Counted from the first letter of the stretch, positions 33,478 to 42,527 are shown. The stretch is DNA of 64,000 nucleotides from Granulosicoccus sp965214025 (GCA_965214025.1 CBDCAW010000021.1:1-64000); one strand, 5' to 3'. Notes: generated by a model not told the origin, from the letters alone. Made by a program: numbers and translations.

Positions 33478-35553
33478 TCATCGAACCGGCAACAACAACC
33501 TCGGCGACGCTTCACTGGCCGCCGCATTGGTCCGAAACCAGAAGCCGGTCCAGGGTGCGACCGAATCAGTGCCGGAGAGCAAGCGGTAGTTGCCGGTGGA
33601 CTGTTCGTAGGTCCATACCCCACCGGGCTTGGAGTAATCCACCTCATTCGCAGCTTCCAGGGTGCAGCCATTGGCGCACACGGGTGCCGCCGCGTCGGTT
33701 ACCAGACGGAACGTATCGACACCTGGCGACAGTCTGGTGGGTACAGCTCCGATCGTCCAGCCTCCACCCGGTACAGTGGCCAATGGCGTGGTGATGCAGG
33801 AGCCACCGTCTGCACAGTTGTCGCCGGTCACGCCGGTGGCATCGGTGGCGGCCACTGGAAGATTCAACCGTCGGGCCGACTCGTTCAGGTGGATGACCCA
33901 GAAGCCCGTGCCTACCGGAACCGGTTCGGAGAGATCCGGCCTGCGGTACATACCGGGGGTGCCTGTGGTGGCATCGAGGGTATCCGGTTCGAATACCCAG
34001 ATCACCCAGCCGCTGGAGGAGCTGGCATCGCCGTAGGCTGCCGGGTCGAGAACACCAGCGAACAGATTGCCCAGGGTGCCCGTGCTCTCACCCGGCAAGC
34101 CGAGCAGATACCAGGACTTCGATTCCAGCACGATTGCCAGGGGCCGCACGGGCTGCTCACCCCCGACGTAGGAATAATCCAGGGTGTAGTTGCCTGCACT
34201 GCCACTACTGCTGTCTTCCAGAACCGCCGTGTAGAAGCCGGCGAAAGGTGTCCTGAAAGATACGCTCGCGGTGAAGGGGCTGCTATCACGGGCGACTTCA
34301 TTGCCTAGAGCATCGTAGATGATTACGCGCGGAGATAGGCTTGTATTGTCTGTGTCAGAGACTGTCACGTCCACTGTGGCGTTGGCCGCCGCACCGAATT
34401 CAAAGGTATCGATATCGCCCAGATCCAATGTCCCTTGCCTGGCAGTGGCACCCACCAGCGAACCGCCCTCATTGGCCCCTGGTGCACGCGCGAAATGCAA
34501 CTCATAGTCCGCAGCGGTACTGTTGGAGCTCTGAACGACTACCGTATAGATGCCGTCGGCTGCAGCCTGAAACCCGCTCATGGCCGCGACGAAAGGGCTG
34601 GAATCGACGAACGCTTGCGTACCATCGGGTGCGTAGAGTGCGAAGCGAGGAGAGAAGTTGGTATTGTCAATGTCAGCGACCTTCAGGTGAACTTGGTCAC
34701 CGGACTCGGCTGAGAAAGTCCAGGTGTCGATATCGCCCAGTGCCAGCTTCGCGGCACGCCGTGCGTCGTTCGGCAGCAAGCCTTTCTCGTTGCCGCCGGA
34801 GCTTCGAGCGAAGTAGAAACCGTAGTCGCCGGCCGAATCGCCACCTCTTTCAGATAGAACCACGGTCCAGGTTCCGGCTACGTTGATCTCGATATCACGC
34901 AGGCTCGCTACAAAAGGTGAGGAGTCACGTTCGAACACTGTTCCGGACGGATCCACAAGATGCACGATCGGTGACATGTTGGTGTTACCGCTGTCGGCCA
35001 GGTTGATGTTCACCCGTTCACCGACCCTGGCTTCGAACGTGAAGGTGTCGATATCACCGAGCTCTAACGTACCCGCCACCTCCGCATCGTTTTCGAGCCT
35101 GCCACCCTCGTTGGCTCCGGGTGCCCTTGCATAGTGCAGGGTATAGGTGCCTGTGGTGTTGGTGCCTGACTCCCGTACCAGCACGACGTGCTGGCCCGTC
35201 TGGGCGATAGCCAGGCCAAATATCGATGCGGTGAAGGGGCTCGTATCGGATTCCAACGGCTCACTGTCCGGGCCGAATACATCAACCCGCGGGCTGAAAT
35301 TGGTGTTATCTCGATCGGCCACGTTCAAGTACACCGTATCACCGGCCGTGGCCGTGAACGTGTACCGGTCAATTTGTCCGTTACGGGTGGTTTCCGCGGT
35401 GACGAACTCATCGTTGGTCAGTTGCTGAGCCCAGCCGGTATTGGAAAAGGCTACGATGATTGACAGGAAGAAGATTCGACTCAGGAACCCGGCATGCCAT
35501 TCCGGGCGGGCAACAGGATTCCAACGCGATGCCGAGTGTTGGCTGTGGAGCAT
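33478..35553 (-). CDS. Secreted PPC-repeat protein with shared C-terminal domain
   Basis: A 691-residue protein with a signal peptide ending NTGWAQ. Four repeats of about 110-115 residues follow (roughly 30-480), each with ELGDIDTFTFEA-, NTNFSPRV-, RDSSPFVA- and YTLHYARAPGANEGG-like motifs, matching bacterial pre-peptidase C-terminal (PPC) domains. From about residue 490 a copy of the C-terminal domain found on the SGNH hydrolases and metalloprotease occurs (SWYLLGLPGE, VGTGFWVIHL, GWTIGAVP, CANGCTLEA, PWTGFWF). No catalytic domain is visible, so it may be an adhesin or matrix protein. GAGGAATTG precedes the ATG. Confidence 0.8.
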   Translation of the reverse strand: MLHSQHSASRWNPVARPEWHAGFLSRIFFLSIIVAFSNTGWAQQLTNDEFVTAETTRNGQIDRYTFTATAGDTVYLNVADRDNTNFSPRVDVFGPDSEPLESDTSPFTASIFGLAIAQTGQHVVLVRESGTNTTGTYTLHYARAPGANEGGRLENDAEVAGTLELGDIDTFTFEARVGERVNINLADSGNTNMSPIVHLVDPSGTVFERDSSPFVASLRDIEINVAGTWTVVLSERGGDSAGDYGFYFARSSGGNEKGLLPNDARRAAKLALGDIDTWTFSAESGDQVHLKVADIDNTNFSPRFALYAPDGTQAFVDSSPFVAAMSGFQAAADGIYTVVVQSSNSTAADYELHFARAPGANEGGSLVGATARQGTLDLGDIDTFEFGAAANATVDVTVSDTDNTSLSPRVIIYDALGNEVARDSSPFTASVSFRTPFAGFYTAVLEDSSSGSAGNYTLDYSYVGGEQPVRPLAIVLESKSWYLLGLPGESTGTLGNLFAGVLDPAAYGDASSSSGWVIWVFEPDTLDATTGTPGMYRRPDLSEPVPVGTGFWVIHLNESARRLNLPVAATDATGVTGDNCADGGSCITTPLATVPGGGWTIGAVPTRLSPGVDTFRLVTDAAAPVCANGCTLEAANEVDYSKPGGVWTYEQSTGNYRLLSGTDSVAPWTGFWFRTNAAASEASPRLLLPVR

Positions 35554-35908
35554 GGCTTTTCAATTCCTCTATGGCGGATAGTTATCCGAGAAGATCACAG
35601 CCTCGACGAAACGCTGACCGATGGCGGCCCACGGAAGGAGATCAGTGCCGGTGCTGCAATGTGCGAAGTCTAGCCAGAAGAGGGAACTGAATAAATAGAA
35701 ACATAATGCAGTGCTGGCCCCATTTGATTGCGTGGGCGCTGAAACCGGCGGTTAAATGCACGAATGGCAGGAAATGGGGGGATGGGAAGTGAGAAGTGTT
35801 GGAGCCTGCAACGATGAACGCTTGTTTGCAGGAGGCTCGGGGCCCGCGCAACGATCAACCGTCGCTTTCGGTCGTTCAGGCGCTTGTTATGGCAAGCCCT
35901 GAACGAAG
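35554..35908. other. Intergenic region, nothing recognised
   Basis: About 355 bases upstream of the PPC-repeat gene, with a modestly AT-rich patch near 35690-35715 that could hold its promoter. Reading both strands shows no convincing gene. Confidence 0.4.
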
Positions 35909-35931
35909 AAAGCCCCGCAATGCGGGGCTTT
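35909..35931 (-). terminator. Hairpin terminator after the PPPPPGS peptide gene
   Basis: A perfect 10-bp stem, AAAGCCCCGC / GCGGGGCTTT, with a 3-base loop. It lies 41 bases beyond the stop of the minus-strand peptide gene. T-rich flanks occur on both sides, so it may work in both directions. Confidence 0.8.
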
Positions 35932-35971
35932 TCTCTGACTGGTATGCCTGGTTCTTTGCGCGAAGGAGACT

Positions 35972-36166
35972 TCAGCTACCCGGTGGTGGTGGCGGGTTGA
36001 ACGACTGGGCGTGCGAGCTCTTGCCGGTAAGCAGCAGGCCTGCCACTACCGGTGAGGCGTAGGCCAGCTTGGTAATAGCCGCACGGCGGCCAGCTGACGG
36101 CTCGTCGGCCTTTGTTTCGGTGGCGTCTTCCTCGGCAGGAAGGCGGTTGTCGTCGTTACTCATCAC
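35972..36166 (-). CDS. 64-residue twin-arginine peptide ending PPPPPGS
   Basis: The product has an acidic N-terminus (MSNDDNRLPAEEDATETK), then a Tat-like motif and hydrophobic core (GRRAAITKLAYASPVVAGLL), then SSHAQ and the short end SFNPPPPPGS. If processed after SHA, only about 11 residues remain. It lies 66 bases downstream of a PqqD/HprK-related kinase gene on the same strand and has its own terminator. The size, the leader-like acidic part and the neighbour suggest a modified peptide or a substrate of that kinase system; this is inference. The last seven residues equal those of the lipoprotein at 4861-5730. Confidence 0.75.
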   Translation of the reverse strand: MMSNDDNRLPAEEDATETKADEPSAGRRAAITKLAYASPVVAGLLLTGKSSHAQSFNPPPPPGS

Positions 36167-36232
36167 TAGACTCCGTTGAGAGCGGGAAATAGGGCCATCG
36201 GTCCGCGAAGAATAGCACGCGGTCGAGTGCAG

Positions 36233-37489
36233 TCAACCGGTGTCAAACTCCGGCAGCGTTTTCCATAAACGATCGATGGCGGTGTGTGCATGATCAAGAG
36301 TGGCATAGTGCAGGCGCCAGGCCGAGACACTGTTTAGCCACCGACAAAGCTGTTCGATCTGGATGGGCTGCAAGGGCCGGTCCAGCGAGGCACCCGCTTC
36401 GAGCAATTCCAGCAATAACTCCTCTGGGCTCAGCGGCGCCAGCTCGCTTCCGGCAGTATTCGGCGAGTATCGCGGTACTACTACCAGACTACAATGAGTG
36501 GTAGTGTCGCCGGCCTGTGTATCGTCGGGTGACCAGTAGCGTAATCGTCTCGGCGGCTGGCCGTGAGCAGGCGGTGGTTCCTCGTTTGCCCACAGGCTGG
36601 CAAGCACCGGCCACGAGCCTTCCTTGAGCGACACGCTCATCGGTACCGGATGCAACCTGGCCGTCGCCAGTTCAAGCGACACGATATCGTCGTTTATCAG
36701 CGCATCGCCGCGCTGCACCAGGCTGGTTGCCAGCGTGCTCTTGCCACTGCCGCCGCGAGCGGGCAGCAGCAGGCCGCGTGTGCCGTGCGCGACTGCTGCC
36801 GCATGTATGAAGCAGGTGCGCGGCAAGGCCAGCGCACACTGCAGGTTGAAGCAGCGCAGGCACTTCATCACGGTATCGGCGGTTCCGTGGCCGGTATCTA
36901 GGCATTCGCCGATGGCCGGATCGCATTCTGCCGGCCCGGGTTCGTCGCGCGTGTCGCTGCCGCGAAATACTGCGCCTCGAGTGGCTCTGCCGTGAATACG
37001 CTCGTCGCGAATGATCCCTTCATAAACGATCAGACAAGCCTCGTTCTCGCACAGCAGCCGGAAGTGCAGGGAGACGACCTGTGGCGCCGCCGAGGGCGGC
37101 AGGCGAAACAGTCGTTCCAGCTGATGCACCACCGCGATCGATTCGGAGTCGACGTGAATCATGAAGCCTGGCAGGTGCAGCACCGTGCTGGCGACGAGCC
37201 TTGGCGCACGGTACGGCACGCTCGACACCTCGGCCACGTACCCGTTCGGATCCTTGAAGACCACTTCGGCCGGCGGCGTCAGGCCGGTTAGCAGGGCGTC
37301 GATATCGGCGCGCAGCCGGGCCTCGTCTACCGCGTAACGCGCCAGCAGAGTCTGTACGAGAGCCTCGCCGTCGGTACCCGACTGGCGCAACTGCACGATC
37401 TCGGCGGCCAGCGAGTTCACCAGGCACAGATGATCGGCGGCGGTATCCAGTTGCAGCCACTGATCGCCCAGCGCATAGTGAAAGATCAT
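36233..37489 (-). CDS. PqqD-like domain fused to HprK-related kinase
   Basis: About 418 residues. The first ~70 (MIFHYALGDQWLQLDTAADH onwards) resemble a PqqD-type peptide-binding domain. The C-terminal half is an HPr-kinase-like P-loop domain: CFIHAAAVAHGTRGLLLPAR followed by GGSGKSTLATSLVQRG (Walker A) and LINDDIVSLEL (acidic Walker B-like). Such HprK-related kinases occur in polysaccharide and lasso-peptide loci; some phosphorylate peptides. The region between is unassigned. A GTG at 37501 is an alternative start. It is transcribed divergently from the Wzy-like gene and is directly upstream of the PPPPPGS peptide gene. Confidence 0.8.
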   Translation of the reverse strand: MIFHYALGDQWLQLDTAADHLCLVNSLAAEIVQLRQSGTDGEALVQTLLARYAVDEARLRADIDALLTGLTPPAEVVFKDPNGYVAEVSSVPYRAPRLVASTVLHLPGFMIHVDSESIAVVHQLERLFRLPPSAAPQVVSLHFRLLCENEACLIVYEGIIRDERIHGRATRGAVFRGSDTRDEPGPAECDPAIGECLDTGHGTADTVMKCLRCFNLQCALALPRTCFIHAAAVAHGTRGLLLPARGGSGKSTLATSLVQRGDALINDDIVSLELATARLHPVPMSVSLKEGSWPVLASLWANEEPPPAHGQPPRRLRYWSPDDTQAGDTTTHCSLVVVPRYSPNTAGSELAPLSPEELLLELLEAGASLDRPLQPIQIEQLCRWLNSVSAWRLHYATLDHAHTAIDRLWKTLPEFDTG

Positions 37490-37658
37490 GCGGGTTTGCA
37501 CACGTCGAATGAGGGGGAAGTATAGGCGCGTGCCACGGTATCACGCCCGTACCGGGCGCTTCGGCTTACGGCCATTGGTCAAATTCTTCCCGTACAATGG
37601 TTTTCCCAGCGAGCCTTCGAGCCCGGTCACTTCGCCAGAGCAAATCTCTTCGAGATCT

Positions 37659-39206
37659 ATGGACAACTTGCGCTGGCTGGTCTGCGCCGGCTTCCTGATG
37701 AGTGCCATGGTCGACACCGTCACCGGTATGGGGGCGCTGTCGTCCCTGTCGATGGTGTACAAGGCCTGCGTGTGCCTCGGGGCTTGCTTCACGCTCGGCC
37801 CGGTGAGCCTGCGCATCCTCGTCGGTGTCAGCGCTGCATTTTTGCTGGCGGTTCTGCATACCGCGATGTTCAACGAGCTTGTCAGCCTCGATCTGATCTG
37901 GGTGATGCGCAACCTGGTTCTGCTGGTGGCTACATTGTTTTTTCTCGAAGTGTTCCAGACCGCCGAGCGCACTGCCTGGGAGCGGCGCATCGTGTTGTTG
38001 TGTGTCGTGGCGTTCGCCGTGTTCACTGCCAACGTAGTGCTGGGGTTGCTGGGGGTCGGGCAGGCGCAGTACGCCAGTGGCACGGGCTACACCGCGGGTG
38101 GCAAGGGCTTTATCAACGCGGGCAACGAAATGGTCACCGCGATGCTCGCGATCAGCGCCATCCTGATCATCGCAATTTCGAAATCGAGCGTGCAGATGCG
38201 TGTCGCCGTGTACGCGGCGCTCACCATCGTACTGGTAGTCTCGGGCACCAAGAGCGGCATCCTGGGGCTGTTCACACTGATCGGCCTGCAGGAGGGTGCC
38301 GGCAGTCGCATCTCCACGGCGCAGCGGGCATTGATGGGTGTGATGCTGGTGTTCGCCGCCTGGTTCGGTTATGACACGCTCGTCAATTCGTTCGCCGGCC
38401 ACCGCTTCTTCTGGTTCTACGAAACCGAGGGGCTCACGCGTGCGCTGCTGTCGAACCGGGATTACTGGGCCTCGCTGACGCTCGAAGCGTTCTTCAACAC
38501 CGGGCCATTGGATTTCCTGCTCGGTTCGGGGAATGCCCTGATCGAGTCCGCAACCGGTGGCAAGCCGATCGTCGAAATGGATGTCGTCGACTTCCTGGTC
38601 AGCTACGGCGTGCTCGGTCTGTGCGCCGGCTATATGGCGTTCGCACTTGCCACACGGCGCATGCTGGCCAATCACAAGGGTGAGTGGTTGGCACCTCTGA
38701 GCATGATCGGCCTGTTCTTCGTGCTATCGGCCGTGTCCGGTCATGTGCTCAATGGCGGCACCTCCGCACCATACCTGGGCGCGATGCTCGCGATGGTGGC
38801 GGCCGGGCATACACGTACCGAACCGGTACCGCGCCGTCGAAAGGCGGGGCGCCGCCCACCAGGCCTGCAGCCGGCGCGACGCCAGGCATCCAATGAACGT
38901 CCGCGGGCTTCGGCGGCTGTGGTGGGCAAGCCGGTATTCAAGTCCGCACCCTGGCCCGCATCCGGGCCCGTAACCAGGCCCGTACTGAGGGCACAGACGG
39001 AGAAAACGTTCATTCAGGCATTCATCGTCGACGAGTCGCTGGATACTGACAATGGCCGGGTCGATGGTAATGTCCATTCACCGATGACCAAACCGGCAGC
39101 CGCAAAGGTCGATGACGGTTCCCATGCACCGGCGATCGAACCGGCCGCCGCATGGGATGAGCAGCTGCCGCCACCACCAACTTCTCACTGGTCGGCGCAA
39201 CACTGA
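37659..39206 (+). CDS. Polysaccharide polymerase-like membrane protein with disordered tail
   Basis: A 515-residue protein from the ATG at 37659 (MDNLRWLVCAGFLMSAMVD). About ten membrane segments occupy residues 1-390, with a periplasmic loop HRFFWFYETEGLTRALLSNR and the segment TGPLDFLLGSG, resembling Wzy/EpsG-type polymerases. The final ~130 residues are basic, then Pro/Ala-rich and disordered. The stop overlaps the next start (TGATG). It is the second Wzy-like gene in the window, so two polymers or a polymerase/ligase pair are possible. Confidence 0.72.
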   Translation: MDNLRWLVCAGFLMSAMVDTVTGMGALSSLSMVYKACVCLGACFTLGPVSLRILVGVSAAFLLAVLHTAMFNELVSLDLIWVMRNLVLLVATLFFLEVFQTAERTAWERRIVLLCVVAFAVFTANVVLGLLGVGQAQYASGTGYTAGGKGFINAGNEMVTAMLAISAILIIAISKSSVQMRVAVYAALTIVLVVSGTKSGILGLFTLIGLQEGAGSRISTAQRALMGVMLVFAAWFGYDTLVNSFAGHRFFWFYETEGLTRALLSNRDYWASLTLEAFFNTGPLDFLLGSGNALIESATGGKPIVEMDVVDFLVSYGVLGLCAGYMAFALATRRMLANHKGEWLAPLSMIGLFFVLSAVSGHVLNGGTSAPYLGAMLAMVAAGHTRTEPVPRRRKAGRRPPGLQPARRQASNERPRASAAVVGKPVFKSAPWPASGPVTRPVLRAQTEKTFIQAFIVDESLDTDNGRVDGNVHSPMTKPAAAKVDDGSHAPAIEPAAAWDEQLPPPPTSHWSAQH

Positions 39207-40024
39207 TGGCCATCGTCACACCGATAGAAACGGCACGGCGTAGTGCCGACGCATCAGTAGTGCAGACACGGCCCCGTTCGCGAGTCAGCGTGCTCGGCAC
39301 CGACATCGATCGCATCGAAATGCACGAGGTGCAGCAGATGGCCAGTGCCGCCGCAGCCGCCGGCACGCAAGCGCTGATCATCGCTGCCAACCCGGAAAAG
39401 CTGATGCGTCTGGACCAGAACGCCACGCTGCGCGACTGTGTGCACACAGCAGATATCGTGCTTCCCGATGGCATCGGTTGCGTGATGGCGGTAAGGCTCC
39501 TCTACGGCTACCGAATCACCCGCATCCCCGGCGCCGATACCATGCCTGCACTGTGCGCCCAGGCTGAGCGCGACGGCGATGGTATCTTTCTGTTCGGCGC
39601 AAGCCCGGCGGTGAACGAACAGTTGGCGGCCCGCTTGCAAGCACTTTTTCCATTGCTGCACATCGCCGGTCGCCACCACGGGCATGTCGATGAGGATGCG
39701 CGCGCCGGTATGGTCGACGTGATCAACAGCTCCGGCGCAGGCTACCTGTTTGTCGCACTCGGTACGCCGAAGCAGGAAGAGTGGGTACAGACCTTCCGCC
39801 AGCAGCTTGAAACCCCCGTCATCCAGTGTGTGGGCGGTACCTTCGATGTGCTTGCCGGTGCGGTGCGGCGTGCACCGCGTGCTTTCCAGCGTGTGCATCT
39901 GGAGTGGTTCTTCCGGCTCGCGTCGAATCCGCGTCGCTGGCGTCGGCAGCTGGTGCTGATCGGCTTCATCGGCCGGGTGCTGCGTGAACGGCTCGCCTCA
40001 CGCCAGCGCCGGACGGCGTCGTGA
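39206..40024 (+). CDS. WecG/TagA/CpsF family glycosyltransferase (GT26)
   Basis: A 272-residue protein. ALIIAANPEKLMRLDQNATL, ADIVLPDGIGCVMAVRLLYG, RIPGADTMPAL, GIFLFGASPAVNEQ and LFVALGTPKQEEWVQ are the full GT26 signature. It transfers an N-acetylmannosamine-type sugar to an undecaprenyl-linked acceptor. It shows one-base overlap with the upstream gene and four-base overlap with the downstream GT4 gene, so the three are coupled. Confidence 0.93.
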   Translation: MAIVTPIETARRSADASVVQTRPRSRVSVLGTDIDRIEMHEVQQMASAAAAAGTQALIIAANPEKLMRLDQNATLRDCVHTADIVLPDGIGCVMAVRLLYGYRITRIPGADTMPALCAQAERDGDGIFLFGASPAVNEQLAARLQALFPLLHIAGRHHGHVDEDARAGMVDVINSSGAGYLFVALGTPKQEEWVQTFRQQLETPVIQCVGGTFDVLAGAVRRAPRAFQRVHLEWFFRLASNPRRWRRQLVLIGFIGRVLRERLASRQRRTAS

Positions 40025-41175
40025 GCAGCACCCACTGGCCCGTGGCGGCCGATACCCGCGGCGCTGCGAAACCACCGCTGGTGCTGGTGTCGAACATGTA
40101 CCCCTCGGAGCGCCACCCCGCGTATGGCCTGTTCGTGCAACGCTCTGCCGATCAGATGGCACCGCATTTTCAAATGCACTACCTGACCATGCCGAAAACC
40201 CCGTCTCGAGTGTGGCGGTTGTGGCGCTATGTGAAGTTGAACGCGCTGATCGCAGGTTCCTTGCTACTACGCCGAGAGGCGCTCCACGTAGTGCATTTTC
40301 CGCTGTTCTTCGCGCCGGCGCTGCTGCTGACGCCGCTGGTGCGTACCCCGCTGGTGCTGAATTTTCACGGCACCGACAATTTGTTGAATACGCCGCTCAA
40401 GCGCGGTTTCGGCAGGTTGTTGAAGCGTGCGACGCGCCATGCGCATGTGGTGGCACCATCAGCCGCTTTCGCCGCCGAACTCCGGGAGCGCTATGCACTG
40501 CGGCTCGAGCAGATGTTCGTCTCGCCGTCCGCCGGAGTCGATACCGATTGCTTTCATCCGGTGGAGACTGTAGATCGGCGGATCTGCCACGTCGCCTTCG
40601 TGTCCACCCTGCTGGAAGAGAAAGGCTGGCAAGACTTCCTGCAGGTGATCGAGGAACTGGCAGCGTGCACCGCACCGGGCAGCCTGCGTTTCTCGATGGT
40701 TGGCAGCGGCCCGGACGAGGCACAGGTGGCCACCGAGATCCGTGCGCGCGCGCTGCCGATCGAGCGCCATCCGACCCTGAATCACACGCAACTGGCAGCC
40801 TTCTATCAAGGCCTGTCGGTATTGCTCTACCCGAGCCGTCGTGAAAGCCTGGGTCTGACCGCCATCGAGTGCCTCGCCTGTGGCACCCCGGTAATTGCCC
40901 AGAGAATTCCGGGTCCGGACAGCTATATCGTACCCGGGGAGAACGGCACGCTCGTCGCCCCCGGCGACACTCAGGCCATGCGCGAAGCGGTGCTCGAAAT
41001 TTGCGCTCTGAGCGACGATGAAGGTGAGCTACTGAGACAACGCTGCACAGCCTCGGTGGCGCGCTACGACAGCAAGAGGGTCGGTACCGACATGGTGGGC
41101 TTCCTGCGCCGCGTCCGCACGAGCCGCTCGCAGGCCAGAGCTGCTGAGTCGCACGCTTCGCGCCAGGGTCGGTGA
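40021..41175 (+). CDS. Family 4 glycosyltransferase
   Basis: A 384-residue GT-B enzyme with a GTG start inside the stop of the GT26 gene (GTGA). N-terminal half: LVLVSNMYPSERHPAYGLFV and LNFHGTDNLLN. C-terminal half: HVAFVSTLLEEKGWQDFLQV, FSMVGSGPDE and the donor-binding YPSRRESLGLTAIECLACGT. It probably uses a nucleotide sugar to extend the repeat unit on the cytoplasmic side. Confidence 0.92.
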   Translation: MSSTHWPVAADTRGAAKPPLVLVSNMYPSERHPAYGLFVQRSADQMAPHFQMHYLTMPKTPSRVWRLWRYVKLNALIAGSLLLRREALHVVHFPLFFAPALLLTPLVRTPLVLNFHGTDNLLNTPLKRGFGRLLKRATRHAHVVAPSAAFAAELRERYALRLEQMFVSPSAGVDTDCFHPVETVDRRICHVAFVSTLLEEKGWQDFLQVIEELAACTAPGSLRFSMVGSGPDEAQVATEIRARALPIERHPTLNHTQLAAFYQGLSVLLYPSRRESLGLTAIECLACGTPVIAQRIPGPDSYIVPGENGTLVAPGDTQAMREAVLEICALSDDEGELLRQRCTASVARYDSKRVGTDMVGFLRRVRTSRSQARAAESHASRQGR

Positions 41176-41231
41176 TCAACGAGCGCATAGGTGCTGTTAA
41201 GACTGAAAATTGGTCGGACCAGGCGTGAGAA

Positions 41232-42527
41232 GTGAATCCCGTGGTTCTGAATCGGAGACGAACAACGCAGGATGACGGGTTCTCGGAGAGTCGCCCAGGC
41301 GCTCGACCCTTCGAGCCGGCGGTGAACCGTGCTCGGCTCGTCGAACAGCAGCTGCGTACCCTGTTGCATCATGGCGCGAGCACGGACCAACGCCTGGCGG
41401 CCATAAATGCGATCGATGACGATGGCGAGTCGCTGACCCGGTTCGCCGGTGAGCAGCGGGTGCTCCAATTGCTGGCCGAGCCGCTGACAAGCCTGGTACC
41501 GGATGGCCACCGGTCCGAAACACTGCGCGATCTGGCCTGCCACCTGCGCGACGCGATCGCCACTCGCAACGCTACCCTTGTCAAGGATTACCAAGCACTG
41601 GCCGGGGTGCTGCAAGGGGTCGGTATTGCAGTGACGCCGCTCAAGGGCGTGGCGGCCGTGCTCGACGGGTGTTACCCCAATCCCGGTGAGCGGTTGATCA
41701 ACGACATCGATGTGCTCATTGCCCCGGAAGCGCTGACCGATGCGATGGCGAACCTGGCGGCTGCCGGATACCGACAGGCTGTGAACCGGTTCGAACGCCA
41801 GCCCCCGGGTGAGGACATGTTTGGTGTACTGAACGCCAACGACTTTCGCAATCAGGTGGCCTGGGTCGATGCGCACGTGCCCCGCATTCTCGGCCCCGGG
41901 GCCGGGTTCAATGCCGAAGTGCACGTTCACGTAACCACCCAGCGCTCACCGCTGTGCTCACTGCTCGACGCCTGTGCCTCTGGCGGTGCCGACGCGCTTT
42001 TTCACCTGCTGCACAACTTCGAGCATTCCCACCTGAAGGATGGCCATGCCGCCCTGGGCTTGCTCGACTGGCGCCATCTGATGGATGCACACAGACGCTT
42101 CGATGTTGCCGATGCGCGGGCAGATGAGTGGTCAAACGATGCGATCGCCGGCCGCTCCGGCAAGCGAGGCAGCGATGCGGCAACCGAGCGGGCCGCCGAG
42201 CTCACAGCGCAGCTGATGACCGTGGCACGAAGGGTCGGGGTTGAACCGGACATGGCGGTACACCTCTGGCAGCTTGCGCATTGCCTGGGCACGCCAGGAA
42301 TCGCGGATGCCGATCGAGACGAACGTTTCGCCTCCGACATCGCACGGTTCCAGCGTGTGCGTCTGAGCCCCAGGCGTCAATGGCTGGCACGCCAGGGTTC
42401 GACGATCACACGGGTAGCGCGCGGGTTCACCTCCAAACGCGTGCGTGACGAGCGCTTCGGACCCATGGCTCTTGGCTCTCAGCTGTTGCGAACCTGGCGA
42501 TTCTACCGGGGGGAATGGGGGCGCTGA
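41232..42527 (+). CDS. Nucleotidyltransferase family protein (NTP_transf_5-like)
   Basis: A 431-residue protein from a GTG start. The core VTPLKGVAAVLDGCYPNPGE followed by RLINDIDVLIAPE shows the LKG and DIDVLI motifs (two acidic metal ligands) of the uncharacterised nucleotidyltransferases that accompany HprK-related kinases and lasso-peptide or polysaccharide loci. A helical region follows (DALFHLLHNFEHSHLKDG). It ends the glycosyltransferase operon and is 3.7 kb from the PqqD/HprK-related gene. The reaction is unknown. Confidence 0.75.
   Translation: MNPVVLNRRRTTQDDGFSESRPGARPFEPAVNRARLVEQQLRTLLHHGASTDQRLAAINAIDDDGESLTRFAGEQRVLQLLAEPLTSLVPDGHRSETLRDLACHLRDAIATRNATLVKDYQALAGVLQGVGIAVTPLKGVAAVLDGCYPNPGERLINDIDVLIAPEALTDAMANLAAAGYRQAVNRFERQPPGEDMFGVLNANDFRNQVAWVDAHVPRILGPGAGFNAEVHVHVTTQRSPLCSLLDACASGGADALFHLLHNFEHSHLKDGHAALGLLDWRHLMDAHRRFDVADARADEWSNDAIAGRSGKRGSDAATERAAELTAQLMTVARRVGVEPDMAVHLWQLAHCLGTPGIADADRDERFASDIARFQRVRLSPRRQWLARQGSTITRVARGFTSKRVRDERFGPMALGSQLLRTWRFYRGEWGR

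Noticed and set aside
33478..35553. PPC-repeat protein considered as a serine or metallo-protease
   Set aside because: PPC domains often accompany peptidases, but no catalytic motif is present in this protein.
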